From contig NZ_VFYU01000010.1 of assembly GCF_021012795.1 (NCBI RefSeq), positions 53,575 to 117,574 of the forward strand: a stretch of 64,000 nucleotides of DNA, in the 5' to 3' direction. Below the pieces are notes generated by a model. It was not told the origin of the DNA, searched no databases, and worked only from the letters and a program-made list of their open reading frames with translations. This document shows, piece by piece, positions 1 to 9,697 of the stretch (the first letter of the stretch is position 1; every line of letters starts with the position of its first letter). The position numbers and the translations under genes are program-made. Origin of the DNA: Psychrobacter sp. I-STPA10 (lineage in GTDB: Bacteria; Pseudomonadota; Gammaproteobacteria; Pseudomonadales; Moraxellaceae).

Positions 1-588
1 TTCCCATTGATAAAAACTTGCCATAGTATTGAGTGTCTGCTCAAGCTCCGTTAATTCCAGTCGTATAAATCCTGACTCGTCCATGGACTCAACCAAATAA
101 TCGGCAATCAACATGTCAATTTCAGATAAATGTTTAAAATTTAATTGCCAACGCACATGGTCTTGTAAATTGACACTGGTTGCACCGTGATAATCATCCA
201 TATCTTGTACATCAGGGCTTGCCAGTGCCGTTGGACCGTGTGTATAGACATCGTCCCAATCACTGTCAACTTCTAGTTCACCAATACTGTCTTGAGTTAT
301 CTTATCCACACTGTCGGCAACATGCTCACCAATCGCTGCGTCATCATGATTACCATCACCTGAAAAATCAGTGACTGCCTCCGACTCTGCCAAATCGTCT
401 AGATGCTCAGCATCATCAAGCACATCTTCTTCAATACGCTCTAATAATGGGTTATTATCTAGTTTGATTTGCACCTCTTGCGCCAGCTCAAGGCTAGATA
501 GTTGCAACAGTTTAATGGCTTGCTGCATTTGTGGTGTTAGCTTTTGAGAGGTGCTTAAATTGGTCGATAAACCGAAAGAGATACTCAT
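1..588 (-). CDS. rpoN: RNA polymerase sigma-54 factor, N-terminal part (cut by window edge)
   Basis: The gene reads leftward and leaves the window after 196 codons, so only the N-terminal part is visible. It opens MSISFGLSTNLSTSQKL and continues with TPQMQQAIKLLQLSSLEL and then a DNNPLLE motif. This is the glutamine- and leucine-rich activator-interacting region I of sigma-54. A long acidic stretch rich in Asp and Glu follows at about residues 50-110, as is usual for region II, and then the start of the core-binding domain. Sigma-54 directs polymerase to -24/-12 promoters and needs AAA+ activators. The gene is divergent from the amidase gene at 771, across a 180-bp AT-rich spacer with a small GCAGC/GCTGC hairpin. 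Identification is firm; the C-terminal DNA-binding region cannot be checked here. Confidence 0.93.
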   Translation of the reverse strand, partial: MSISFGLSTNLSTSQKLTPQMQQAIKLLQLSSLELAQEVQIKLDNNPLLERIEEDVLDDAEHLDDLAESEAVTDFSGDGNHDDAAIGEHVADSVDKITQDSIGELEVDSDWDDVYTHGPTALASPDVQDMDDYHGATSVNLQDHVRWQLNFKHLSEIDMLIADYLVESMDESGFIRLELTELEQTLNTMASFYQWE

Positions 589-770
589 AGTTAAGAGAAC
601 ACTTGTAAAATAAGATTAGAGTAACAAACTTTTTGCATATTTTAAATATCCTCTAAATAGCAGCATAAAAGCTGCAAGTAAATAAATAATATTGTTTATT
701 TTATTATTCAACTAATGTATACATTCTTACTTATATTTTTAGCAAACACAAACCATCAGAGAGTCCGTTT

Positions 771-1673
771 ATGCATCCAACTCATTTACCTATTATTGCC
801 TGTGTACAGTTAAACAGTCAATCAAATATAGATACTAATTTGCACCACATACAACAAGCCATCGCAACTGCCAAACAACAAGGGGCTGATGTGGTGGTAC
901 TGCCCGAAAATGCATTATGTATGGGCAATCAGTTTGCCTTAGCAGAACAATTTGAGCATCGAGCACAGCAATTAGCAAACTTAGCCAGCCAATATCAGCT
1001 ACACCTACTCGCTGGTACACTGCCTTGTCCGTATCGCCCTGATGGCAGCAGCATTGCTGATGGTCGTCTGCGTCAGTCTAGTTTATTATTTGCACCCGAT
1101 GGTAAACAGATTGCCCGCTATGACAAGATTCACCTATTTTGTGCCACTGTTGATGACACACATGGCAGCTATAATGAGGCAAAAACCTTTGAGGCGGGTG
1201 AGACAACTGTGGTTGCTCGCTGTGAGATAAAGCAGCAAGTCGTTAATATTGGCTTGATGGTCTGCTTTGATTTACGCTTTGCTGCCCTTGCGCAACAGCT
1301 TAGACATGCAGGAGCACAGATACTCACTGCCCCTGCGGCTTTCACTTACAAAACGGGTGAAGCTCATTGGCGCACGCTGCTACAAGCTCGTGCATTAGAT
1401 GCACAATGTATGGTCATTGGTGCAGCTCAAGGGGGCAGGCATATCTATCCAAACAAGAATGGCTTGGAGGACTCAAAGAATAAATATCGTGATACTTGGG
1501 GACATGCCAGCATTGCCAATGCCAATGGTGAGATAATCGCTTGTTATGATGACAGTCAGCTCAATGGCAATGAACAAGATAGCTATGCGTTGATATATGC
1601 AAGCTTTGACAACGATATACAGCAGCAATGGCGAAAGAATATGCCTTTGTTTAATAGTCACCGTTTAGCATAA
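771..1673 (+). CDS. Nitrilase-superfamily carbon-nitrogen hydrolase (Nit1/Nit2-like, probable deaminated-glutathione amidase)
   Basis: A 300-residue protein with the full Glu-Lys-Cys triad of the nitrilase superfamily: Glu46 in LPENAL, Lys119 in YDKIHLF and Cys165 in MVCFDLRF. Length and motif spacing fit the Nit1/Nit2 branch. In other organisms this branch removes the amide from deaminated glutathione, a side product of transaminases, so the role is probably cytosolic metabolite repair. A general omega-amidase activity is the main alternative. It stands alone, divergent from rpoN and convergent with xerC, with only 31 bp between the two 3' ends and no obvious terminator. The family call is firm; the substrate is inferred. 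Confidence 0.85.
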   Translation: MHPTHLPIIACVQLNSQSNIDTNLHHIQQAIATAKQQGADVVVLPENALCMGNQFALAEQFEHRAQQLANLASQYQLHLLAGTLPCPYRPDGSSIADGRLRQSSLLFAPDGKQIARYDKIHLFCATVDDTHGSYNEAKTFEAGETTVVARCEIKQQVVNIGLMVCFDLRFAALAQQLRHAGAQILTAPAAFTYKTGEAHWRTLLQARALDAQCMVIGAAQGGRHIYPNKNGLEDSKNKYRDTWGHASIANANGEIIACYDDSQLNGNEQDSYALIYASFDNDIQQQWRKNMPLFNSHRLA

Positions 1674-1704
1674 CCATCTACCTAATCATCACTAAATGCT
1701 AAAC

Positions 1705-2823
1705 TTATGTGTTCGTCTGTTGTTCATCTGTGTCCGTCACTGTTTGTACTGCCCTTGGGTGTGCCTTATCATAAACTTGCGTTAATTTGGCAAAATCCAC
1801 ATGGGTATATATCTGTGTGGTACTGATATCACTGTGTCCAAGCAACTCTTGCACTGCCCGCAAATCACCGCTACCAGAGAGCATGTGCGAGGCAAAACAG
1901 TGACGTAATAAATGCGGATATAAATTTTGGGCAATACCTGCCCGAGCCGCCGCTATTTTCAGTCGCTGCTGTACAGCTCGAGTAGATAGACGTGTGCCCA
2001 ACTTTTCACTAATAAATAATGCTTTATCAGCTTGTTCTTCCCATAGATCACGATGTGGCAAATAAGCTAATATTGCAGTAACCGCTTTGCGACCCACAGG
2101 CACAATGCGTGTTTTATTGCCTTTACCAGTCACACGCACTTGCGCTTGACTTTGATCTGCTGATAGTTGTAAATCTGTCACATTCAAAGCCGTCAATTCA
2201 CCAACTCGTAACCCACTGCTATACAGTAGCTCAAACATCGCTTTATCACGTACCCATAGACGTGCTTGCTCAGGGGTGTCTGGCATTGGCTGATCTAATA
2301 ATTGCGATAATAAATCAACATCAGCAATGGTAGGTAGCGGGCGTGGATCTCTTTTTAGCTGAAATCCTGTGGTCGGATTACTGCGTGCCAAGTCCTCTTC
2401 TACCAACCATGTATAAAAATGACGAATCGCTGATAACTCTAACTGCACACTGGCTGTTGCTAATGCATCTGTCTCAAGACGCTTAGCAATATACTGCCCT
2501 AGTTTGCGCCTATCACAACGCGTCCATGTCAGCTTTTGTACCAACAAAAAATCTGTCAAGTTATCAACAGCTGCAAAATATGCCTGCAACGTATGCCGTG
2601 ATAAACGTCGGGCAGACAATACAGTGAGCCATTGATGCACGGGTAACATCAATTGTTGATAGGATTGATGCTGCGACTGTGGCAAATCAACAAGCTTTGC
2701 TGTCAACAACGCTTCTACAGATAAGGCTGTTGCTGTGTTTGTTTGGGTCGCAACATTGATACTGTCTTTTGTTGTATGCTTGTTGCTATCTTTGCTATTG
2801 CTGCTGATTGGTTTAAACGTCAT
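1705..2823 (-). CDS. xerC: Tyrosine recombinase XerC
   Basis: Site-specific recombinase that, with XerD, resolves chromosome dimers at dif. The N-terminal SAM-like core-binding domain lies at about residues 60-150. The catalytic domain shows the expected set: Arg in SSGLRVGEL, Lys in TGKGNKTR, the H-x-x-R pair in HLLRHCFASH, His in LGHSDISTT, and the nucleophile Tyr in QIYTHV. I chose the ATG at 2823 because the reading frame upstream starts only with TTG. This ATG overlaps the dapF stop by 11 bp, so the two genes are translationally coupled. About 50 low-complexity Thr/Asn/Ser residues precede the core domain. The dapF-xerC order is common in gammaproteobacteria and supports XerC rather than XerD. 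Confidence 0.92.
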   Translation of the reverse strand: MTFKPISSNSKDSNKHTTKDSINVATQTNTATALSVEALLTAKLVDLPQSQHQSYQQLMLPVHQWLTVLSARRLSRHTLQAYFAAVDNLTDFLLVQKLTWTRCDRRKLGQYIAKRLETDALATASVQLELSAIRHFYTWLVEEDLARSNPTTGFQLKRDPRPLPTIADVDLLSQLLDQPMPDTPEQARLWVRDKAMFELLYSSGLRVGELTALNVTDLQLSADQSQAQVRVTGKGNKTRIVPVGRKAVTAILAYLPHRDLWEEQADKALFISEKLGTRLSTRAVQQRLKIAAARAGIAQNLYPHLLRHCFASHMLSGSGDLRAVQELLGHSDISTTQIYTHVDFAKLTQVYDKAHPRAVQTVTDTDEQQTNT

Positions 2824-3709
2824 CACTGCCACTTGCTGGCGCAATACCTGCTTGTGCCATCAGCCCATCGGGACTAAACACACCCTCATAAACAAACGCT
2901 GTTGGGCCTGTCATCATCAATGAATAACCAGGCTGCCAACGTACCAAAAGACTGCCACCATACAACTGCACTCGTATGTCTTCACCTTCATCAAGCCAGC
3001 CTTCACGAATACCCACTGCAACAGCAGCACATGCTCCTGTACCACAGGCTTGAGTTTCACCCACACCACGCTCATAAACACGCAAACGAACATGACGCTG
3101 ATTCATCACTTGCATAAAGCCGACATTGACTCGATCAGGAAAAGCTTGATGCGACTCAATGGCAGATCCCAGTTTTTCTACCTCAGCTTCCAATATATCG
3201 TCCACTTGAATCACCGCATGTGGATTACCCATATTCGCCACATATAGTTGCACTGGTGTGCCTTCTACATTGAGATGGTAGGCATTTTGAATTTTGGTAA
3301 TGGCTTTGGGGGTAAATGGAATGTCATCAGGCTCAAAGCTAGGCTTGCCCATATCCACTTGCACCCAACCATAACGATCCGTTGATAGTGTTAAAATACC
3401 ACCAGCAGTCTCTACCCGTAAACGCTGCTTAAAGGATAGCTTGCGAGCTTGTACAAAACGCGCAAAACAGCGTGCACCATTGCCACATTGCTCCACCTCT
3501 GTGCCATCGGTATTAAAAATACGATAACGAAAATCGACATCAGGACGCATCGGTGGCTCGACCACCAACAATTGATCAAAACCAATGCCTAAATGACGAT
3601 CACCGAGTAATTGCACCAAGTCTGGAGTCAAATCTAAACGCTGGGTAACTAAATCAATGACCATAAAATCATTACCCAATCCGTGCATTTTTGTAAATTC
3701 TATTAACAT
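2813..3709 (-). CDS. dapF: Diaminopimelate epimerase
   Basis: Converts LL-diaminopimelate to the meso form used for lysine and for peptidoglycan cross-links; cytosolic and cofactor-free. The protein of 298 residues starts MLIEFTKMHGLGNDF. It has both catalytic cysteines, in EQCGNGARCFARF (N-terminal half) and ETQACGTGACAA (C-terminal half). A weak AGGAT ribosome site lies about 9 bases before the ATG. Downstream it overlaps xerC; upstream lie a 340-bp gap and the lysA terminator, so dapF-xerC probably has its own promoter. Confidence 0.96.
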   Translation of the reverse strand: MLIEFTKMHGLGNDFMVIDLVTQRLDLTPDLVQLLGDRHLGIGFDQLLVVEPPMRPDVDFRYRIFNTDGTEVEQCGNGARCFARFVQARKLSFKQRLRVETAGGILTLSTDRYGWVQVDMGKPSFEPDDIPFTPKAITKIQNAYHLNVEGTPVQLYVANMGNPHAVIQVDDILEAEVEKLGSAIESHQAFPDRVNVGFMQVMNQRHVRLRVYERGVGETQACGTGACAAVAVGIREGWLDEGEDIRVQLYGGSLLVRWQPGYSLMMTGPTAFVYEGVFSPDGLMAQAGIAPASGSDDV

Positions 3710-3938
3710 AATGAGGTATCCTACGCTGCTATTTTATGAATAATGAATACTGCTATATTATACTATTGATACTATATAACTTATCTTAACACGCTCATTG
3801 TGACAATGATAATATATCCCTGATATCCATAAAATTGTAGCCTAAAACTCAGCCTGACACCAAATACTGAACAATAATCTATTCATAAATTTTGTATCAC
3901 TGCGCCTAACTCAATAGAAAACTAAATACTGCAAATAA

Positions 3939-3977
3939 CAAAAAGCTCATACACAATAAGTATATGAGCTTTTTTTA
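3939..3977 (-). terminator. Rho-independent terminator after lysA
   Basis: The stem AAAAAGCTCATA pairs with TATGAGCTTTTT about 75 bp past the lysA stop. Read on the minus strand it ends in a T-run. It separates lysA transcription from dapF-xerC. The rest of the 3710-4052 gap is AT-rich and shows no gene. Confidence 0.8.
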
Positions 3978-4052
3978 TCTAACATAAACAATATAAATAC
4001 GCATTAAAATCAAATAGTTAAAATACTACTCAGTTTAATTTGTAGCTGATAT

Positions 4053-5387
4053 TTAATGCAAGCTAAGTAGTGACTTCTCATTATCAAGCAGTTGCTCTAC
4101 CGTCTCACGCACTCGTATTAGTTTATGAGTATCCTCACTGACCATCACCTCAGCGGCTCTTGGACGTGTATTATAATTACTACTCATCACAAATCCATAC
4201 GCGCCTGCCCCTGTAATTGCCAATATATCGCCTTCTATCAGTGACAAGTGCCGCTGTTTTGCCAAAAAGTCGCCCGTTTCACACACAGCACCCACAATAT
4301 CCCAATATTTTGCTTTTGCATTGTCCGGCAATACTGTGGGCAATACCGCCATTTGCGCTTGATACAAGGCAGGGCGAATCAAATCATTCATTGCTGCATC
4401 AACGACAGCAAAGTTTTTATGCTCGGAGGGCTTGAGTACATCAACTTTGGTCAATAAAACTCCCGCATTTGCCACAATACTACGACCTGGCTCTAAAAAC
4501 ACCTTGAGTTTCAGTGCTTGTAGCTTAGGCAATAAAGCGGCTGCAAAGTCAGCAATTTTTACTGGTGTCTCATCAATATAACGCACACCCAAACCACCAC
4601 CCAAATCAATGTGCTGTAAAGAAATTCCTATCTGTTGTAGCGCATCAATCAGTTCAATCACTTTATCCAATGCGGCTATAAATGGCTCAACCTTAGTCAA
4701 CTGTGAACCAATATGACAATCAATACCAACTATCTGAATGTGAGTATATTCGGCTGCTTGTTGATAAACCGCCACTGCATCTTCGTGTGCTATGCCAAAT
4801 TTATTATTGCGTAGACCGGTTGATATATATGGGTGCGTACCTGCATCAACATTAGGATTGACTCGCACTGATATATGTGCCACCTTATCAAGCTGCTTTG
4901 CTACTTGCTGAATACGTTCAATCTCAGTCACCGACTCTACATTAAAACAGCCAATACCTGCTTCTAGAGCTGCTTTAATATCTGCTTGGGTTTTACCAAC
5001 ACCAGAGTATACCACTTTACTGGCATCACCACCTGCCGCCAACACTCGCTGCAATTCACCCACAGAGACAATATCAAAACTTGCACCCGCTTGTACTAAA
5101 ATCTGTAACACCGATAAGTTAGAATTTGCTTTCACTGAATAGCAAATTTGGTGGTCAATGGCAGCAAAGCTATCATCATAATCCTGATAAGCACCTAAAA
5201 TGGCTTGTTTGGAGTAAACATACAATGGCGTGCCATAGGTTTGCACTAAACTATCCACATCGACATCTTCGATGCACAAAATATCTTGTTGATAACTCAG
5301 TGTTGATAAATTGGCAACAAAGGCTTGTGGCTGAATTTGTATTCCTTCATCGCTACTAATAACAGAAGTTGAGTTCGTTGAGTTCAT
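4053..5387 (-). CDS. lysA: Diaminopimelate decarboxylase
   Basis: PLP enzyme of the alanine-racemase fold that makes lysine from meso-diaminopimelate, the last step of the pathway whose previous enzyme is DapF. The PLP lysine lies in CYSVKANSN, the glycine-rich phosphate-binding region in DLGGGLGVRY, and the substrate/PLP motifs in VCETGDFLAK and GAYGFVMSSNYN. At 444 residues it is about 25 longer than usual because of an N-terminal leader before the fold begins (LCIEDVDVDSL). A GGAAT site stands 7 bases before the ATG. The small lipoprotein gene lies upstream, the usual yifL-lysA neighbourhood. Confidence 0.96.
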   Translation of the reverse strand: MNSTNSTSVISSDEGIQIQPQAFVANLSTLSYQQDILCIEDVDVDSLVQTYGTPLYVYSKQAILGAYQDYDDSFAAIDHQICYSVKANSNLSVLQILVQAGASFDIVSVGELQRVLAAGGDASKVVYSGVGKTQADIKAALEAGIGCFNVESVTEIERIQQVAKQLDKVAHISVRVNPNVDAGTHPYISTGLRNNKFGIAHEDAVAVYQQAAEYTHIQIVGIDCHIGSQLTKVEPFIAALDKVIELIDALQQIGISLQHIDLGGGLGVRYIDETPVKIADFAAALLPKLQALKLKVFLEPGRSIVANAGVLLTKVDVLKPSEHKNFAVVDAAMNDLIRPALYQAQMAVLPTVLPDNAKAKYWDIVGAVCETGDFLAKQRHLSLIEGDILAITGAGAYGFVMSSNYNTRPRAAEVMVSEDTHKLIRVRETVEQLLDNEKSLLSLH

Positions 5388-5497
5388 AGTTGTATTCCAT
5401 CTCTAGCAAAATTAGCCAGAATTCATTGTGATTGATGTTAGATTCGTCTTCAGTTTATAGAATCCTATAAAATTTTATAAACTTGCGTCATTATTAT

Positions 5498-5830
5498 TTA
5501 ATAGTCCTGAGCATCGTCTACTAAATTGTCATTATTTACTTCAATAGGATTTGTCTCAGTGGACATTTGGGGTAATGCCTGTGCTGTATTTTGATTATCA
5601 TTAGTATCAGGTAGATACAAATCACCTTTCTGCCCACATCCTGTCAATGCTGTCACAGCTAACACAATAATACTAAGTGATGTTATTGATATAAAAGTGG
5701 TTTTTATAAAATTAGCTTTGCTAAAAAATGTTTTAGTAAAATGAATAAAAGACATGGATATTTGAGATACTGACACTTGCATATCTAAGGTTTGAGTTAC
5801 TAAAGATTGTGGCTGATGATATTTTCTCAT
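5498..5830 (-). CDS. lptM: Small LptM (YifL)-like lipoprotein
   Basis: A short lipoprotein with a long membrane-targeting leader and a clear lipobox, AVTALTGC, followed by GQKGDLYLP. That cysteine-proximal motif is typical of LptM/YifL, which helps the LptD-LptE outer-membrane LPS translocon to mature in E. coli. The mature part is only about 45 residues, rich in Asn, Asp and Gln. I placed the start at 5830 (MRKYHQ) because an AAGG site lies 10 bases upstream; starts at 5881 or 5752 are possible. The leader before the hydrophobic segment is unusually long for a signal peptide, so the internal Met at 5752 could be the real start. The position directly before lysA supports the call. Confidence 0.75.
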   Translation of the reverse strand: MRKYHQPQSLVTQTLDMQVSVSQISMSFIHFTKTFFSKANFIKTTFISITSLSIIVLAVTALTGCGQKGDLYLPDTNDNQNTAQALPQMSTETNPIEVNNDNLVDDAQDY

Positions 5831-5906
5831 GATAATATAACCTTGATATATTTGGTGAATATGAATATTCACCACACACAATGACTAACAATTTGCAGGA
5901 TATACT

Positions 5907-7094
5907 ATGCCCGTTACCATTAGCAACCCCACATTGGTCTTAAATTGTGGTTCTTCTTCTATTAAATACGCTTTAATCAGTGCAGATAATCAAGTTCGTA
6001 TCACTGGACTGGCAGAAAACTTAGGTCTAGATACTGCTCATATCAAACATAAAGGACTAGATGGCAATAAACAAGAGATTAACATCGCTGGTGGTAGCCA
6101 CAAATTAGCGCTACAAAAAATCCTCGCCTTACTAGAGCAATATCAGCCCATTGCAGTCGGGCATCGAGTGGTACATGGTGGACGAGAATTTTCAGAAGCA
6201 GTCAAAGTAACCCCACACGTTTTAGAAGAAGTCAAACGCCTAAAGATAATAGCACCGCTACACAACCCTGCCAATGCTTTGGGTATCGAGGCTGTCAATG
6301 CCATTTATCCTGACTTACCACAAGTGGTGGTCTTTGATACAGCATTTCACCAAACCATGCCCGCAAAAGCTTACCGCTACGCGATACCAAAAGCCTTATA
6401 TGATGAAGAAAGAATCCGTCGTTATGGCTTTCATGGCACCTCACATGCTTATATCTCTAGCCGAGCAGACACACTAAGCACGGCTGAAGGCAAGCATGGC
6501 TGGCTAACAGCACATCTGGGCAATGGCTGCTCTGCTGCGGCGATTTATGATGGCAAGAGTTTAGACACCAGTATGGGCATCACACCACTTGAAGGGCTGA
6601 TGATGGGCACCCGTAGTGGTGACGTTGACCCAGGTCTACATATCCATCTTAAACGCACTTTGGGTATGAGCTTAGAAGAAATTGATACCATGCTCAATAA
6701 ACAAAGTGGACTATTAGGGGTATCAGGACTGTCCAATGACATGCGTACTGTTGAGCAAGCTGCCAATGAAGGCAATGAAGATGCTAAGTTAGCATTAGAG
6801 ATGTTCTGCTATCGTGCGGGTAAATATCTAGCTTCTTTAAGCTGTGCCCTGCCAAAGCTTACGGGTATTATCTTCTCAGGTGGCATCGGTGAAAACTCTG
6901 CTGTCATTCGTGACAACATTTTACAAGTGATGCGTCATTTTGATATTCGTGTTGATACAGCAAAAAATAATGAGCTATATGCTGGCAATGAGGGCAGTTT
7001 CCACCACCCTGACAGTAAGCTTGAACTGTGGGTAATTCCTACCGATGAAGAATATCGCATCGCTCAAGAAACCCGAGAAGCTCTGGGGTTATAA
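5907..7094 (+). CDS. ackA: Acetate kinase
   Basis: Interconverts acetyl phosphate and acetate with ATP/ADP in the cytosol, working with the Pta encoded next. The 395-residue length is typical. ASKHA-fold signatures are visible: LNCGSSSIKYALI at the N-terminus, HRVVHGG, FHQTMP, RRYGFHGTSHAYIS, HLGNGCS, TPLEGLMMGTRSGDVDP and IFSGGIGENS. A good AGGAT ribosome site precedes the ATG. A spacer of about 140 bp with short imperfect repeats separates it from pta; no terminator is seen there, so the pair is probably cotranscribed. Confidence 0.97.
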   Translation: MPVTISNPTLVLNCGSSSIKYALISADNQVRITGLAENLGLDTAHIKHKGLDGNKQEINIAGGSHKLALQKILALLEQYQPIAVGHRVVHGGREFSEAVKVTPHVLEEVKRLKIIAPLHNPANALGIEAVNAIYPDLPQVVVFDTAFHQTMPAKAYRYAIPKALYDEERIRRYGFHGTSHAYISSRADTLSTAEGKHGWLTAHLGNGCSAAAIYDGKSLDTSMGITPLEGLMMGTRSGDVDPGLHIHLKRTLGMSLEEIDTMLNKQSGLLGVSGLSNDMRTVEQAANEGNEDAKLALEMFCYRAGKYLASLSCALPKLTGIIFSGGIGENSAVIRDNILQVMRHFDIRVDTAKNNELYAGNEGSFHHPDSKLELWVIPTDEEYRIAQETREALGL

Positions 7095-7232
7095 ACATGG
7101 TATTTGGGCAAATTAACCATGTAACTAATCATAAGTAATTAACCATAAGTAACTCACAACCATAAACTCACAATGATGAACTCATAACGACCTTAATAAC
7201 TAAAAACTGATAACTAAATATTAGGAAACGTC

Positions 7233-9380
7233 ATGCAAACCATATTACTTGTTCCAACCAATCGTGGTATTGGCTTAACCTCTGCGGCACTTGGGCTAAT
7301 TCGGGCACTGGACTACACAGGTATCAAAGCAGGCTTTATCAAGCCATTTTCACAAGACGACAGTCTGGATAAACAACACAGTTTAGACAGCTCAAATGAC
7401 TTAGCACGACATGCCTTTGGGCTCAATCCACCACCATCTATTGCTCGTCACCGAGTAGAGCGTATGATTGGTGAGGGTAATTTAGATGACTTAATGGAAG
7501 AGGTGGTGTCAAACTTAAACACCATTGACGATGACTGTGATGTGGTCATCTGTGAAGGACTTGTCCCCACCACCGAAGCAAGCTATGCCACTCATGTTAA
7601 CCATGCCTTAGCCAATGCGTTAGATGCCAAAGTTATTTTGGTCAGTAATGCTGATATTGATAATCCTGAACAACTTGCTGACAAACTCGATATGTACTCT
7701 CGTGAATATGGCGGACTTGCCAGCCCCCGTACACTAGGTTGTATATTAATGCGGGTACACAATATCCCCAATACCTTCGATACTCAGCCTGTCGCTCCAG
7801 GTGAAGCAAAATTCACTATGGACGCTGACTTTTTACAAGCCATGAAAACACATTCTCCTGCCTTTGGTACAGAAAATTTTCACCTCATTGGGGTCGTACC
7901 TTTTAGTAACACCTTATCCGTACCACGGACATGGGATATCGCACAAGAGCTCAATGCAAAATGGCTCAGTGAAGGCGATGCCAAAAAACGCCGTGTCCTT
8001 AAAACCAGCCTCACTGCACGTACTGTCTCTCGTGTTGGCAGTATATTTAGCCGTGGTACATTAATCATTACTCCAGGTGACCGTGATGACTTGCTGCTAG
8101 CCACTGCCCTTGCAGCCATGAATGGCATTCCAATGGCGGGTATCGTCTTAACAGGTGGCATCATACCCAATGACACTGTCATCGACCTGTGCCGCCCTGC
8201 CCTAAAAACTGGCATGCCCGTAATGAGTGTCAAAACAGACAGCTTTGAGACCGTACAAAATCTTGCCAACATCAGCAACGAAATTCCCAGTGATGATACT
8301 GAACGTGCTGCCGATGTTACTCGCTTTGTGGCGGCGCATCTGGACTTAGATTGGCTCAAAAACTATTTTGAACGCCGTTATCAACCACGTCTGTCACCTT
8401 CTGCTTTCCGTCATCAAGTGGTGAAAAAAGCGCAGCAAAGCAATATGCGTATTGTCCTACCCGAAGGTTCAGAGCCCCGCACCGTAGAAGCGGCTGCCAT
8501 CTGTCAAAGCCGTGGCATTGCTCAGTGTGTGTTACTTGCCAAACCAGAAGACGTACAACAAGTGGCAAAAAATCGCGATATTATCTTACCTGATGACATA
8601 GAAATCATTGACCCAGATAACATCAATCAAGAAAAATATATCCATGCCATGATTGAACGTCGTAAAGGCAAGCTCACCGAGCCAATGGCAGCAGAACAGC
8701 TCAAAGACACTGTGGTACTTGGTACAATCATGCTGCATTTGGGCGAAGTTGATGGATTGGTATCGGGTGCGGTTCATACCACTGCCAATACCGTACGCCC
8801 TGCATTCCAATTTATCAAAACTGCCCCTGACTACTCACTGGTCTCATCAATATTCTTTATGCTACTGCCTGAGCAAGTGGTCGTCTATGGTGACTGTGCC
8901 ATCAATCCTGACCCCAATGCCGAAGAGCTTGCTGAAATTGCTATCCAGTCTGCCGCTTCTGCCAAAGCCTTTGGCATCGACCCCAAAGTGGCAATGATTA
9001 GCTACTCGACAGGTACTTCAGGCTCAGGTGCAGATGTCGAAAAAGTCAAACAAGCCACCCAAATCGTACGTGAGCGTGCACCTCACTTAGTGGTTGATGG
9101 ACCTTTACAATATGATGCCGCCTTTGTCAGCAGTGTGGGCAAACAAAAAGCACCCGACTCGCCTGTTGCAGGGCAAGCCAATGTGTTTATCTTCCCTGAC
9201 CTCAATACAGGGAATACCACTTATAAAGCAGTACAACGTAGTGCCAATGTGGTCAGTGTCGGTCCGATGCTGCAAGGATTGAACAAACCTGTCAATGATT
9301 TGTCTCGGGGTGCATTGGTTGATGATATTATCTATACCATTGCCTTGACTGCTATCCAAGCCAGTAGCCCTGATGTTTAG
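7233..9380 (+). CDS. pta: Phosphate acetyltransferase (long, three-domain form)
   Basis: Transfers acetyl between CoA and phosphate; with AckA it links acetyl-CoA to acetate and sets acetyl-phosphate levels. The protein has 715 residues, the long proteobacterial form. An N-terminal P-loop-like domain (TILLVPTNRGIGLTSAALGL) comes first, then a DRTGG domain at about residues 215-330. The catalytic PTA/PTB domain fills the C-terminal 320 residues (IVLPEGSEPRTVEAA, SGAVHTTANTVRPAFQ, SYSTGTSGSG, VDGPLQYDAA, FIFPDLNTGN). An AGGAAA site precedes the ATG. Confidence 0.96.
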   Translation: MQTILLVPTNRGIGLTSAALGLIRALDYTGIKAGFIKPFSQDDSLDKQHSLDSSNDLARHAFGLNPPPSIARHRVERMIGEGNLDDLMEEVVSNLNTIDDDCDVVICEGLVPTTEASYATHVNHALANALDAKVILVSNADIDNPEQLADKLDMYSREYGGLASPRTLGCILMRVHNIPNTFDTQPVAPGEAKFTMDADFLQAMKTHSPAFGTENFHLIGVVPFSNTLSVPRTWDIAQELNAKWLSEGDAKKRRVLKTSLTARTVSRVGSIFSRGTLIITPGDRDDLLLATALAAMNGIPMAGIVLTGGIIPNDTVIDLCRPALKTGMPVMSVKTDSFETVQNLANISNEIPSDDTERAADVTRFVAAHLDLDWLKNYFERRYQPRLSPSAFRHQVVKKAQQSNMRIVLPEGSEPRTVEAAAICQSRGIAQCVLLAKPEDVQQVAKNRDIILPDDIEIIDPDNINQEKYIHAMIERRKGKLTEPMAAEQLKDTVVLGTIMLHLGEVDGLVSGAVHTTANTVRPAFQFIKTAPDYSLVSSIFFMLLPEQVVVYGDCAINPDPNAEELAEIAIQSAASAKAFGIDPKVAMISYSTGTSGSGADVEKVKQATQIVRERAPHLVVDGPLQYDAAFVSSVGKQKAPDSPVAGQANVFIFPDLNTGNTTYKAVQRSANVVSVGPMLQGLNKPVNDLSRGALVDDIIYTIALTAIQASSPDV

Positions 9381-9422
9381 GATTATTTAAACGAATCGTG
9401 ATATTAGTCTACGATAAACGAA

Positions 9423-9460
9423 AATCAGCAGTTTAACAGTGTTTTGTTAAACTACTGATT
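9423..9460. other. Perfect hairpin downstream of pta without a T-tract
   Basis: The inverted repeat AATCAGCAGTTTAAC / GTTAAACTACTGATT has one mismatch and an 8-base loop, about 45 bp past the pta stop. No T-run follows on either strand. It may stabilise the 3' end of the mRNA or act as a Rho-assisted terminator. Confidence 0.5.
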
Positions 9461-9480
9461 GCTAACTGTGTTGATAGTAA

Positions 9481-9644
9481 GAACCTGTATTCATAATCCA
9501 AAATCAGGGGAATTTTAAACTAAAATTGCGTAATACAAGGCAAATTTTGGGGCGAATAGTCACTCTATTTAACCCAAAATTTAACGCTGTAGTATGTCTA
9601 TATTTAGGCAAAAAGCCACCATTATGGGTTGTGAATACAGGTTC
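9481..9644. mobile_element. 164-bp MITE with GAACCTGTATTCA ends, copy 1
   Basis: Non-coding element with inverted ends GAACCTGTATTCA / TGAATACAGGTTC, flanked on both sides by TAA (9478-9480 and 9645-9647), which fits a 3-bp target duplication. A second copy at 26072 is almost identical. Inside, CAAATTTTGGG pairs with CCCAAAATTT. The TNA-type target resembles that of part of the IS5 family, but no transposase gene is present in the window to confirm this. Confidence 0.85.
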
Positions 9645-9697
9645 TAATACTCTATTATATTAACCTATCTGCCATCACAAGCCATATCCTCATTATA

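Noticed and set aside
7880..8359. A 159-codon frame antisense to pta
   Set aside because: Falls entirely within the well-supported pta gene and lacks a ribosome site or known motif.
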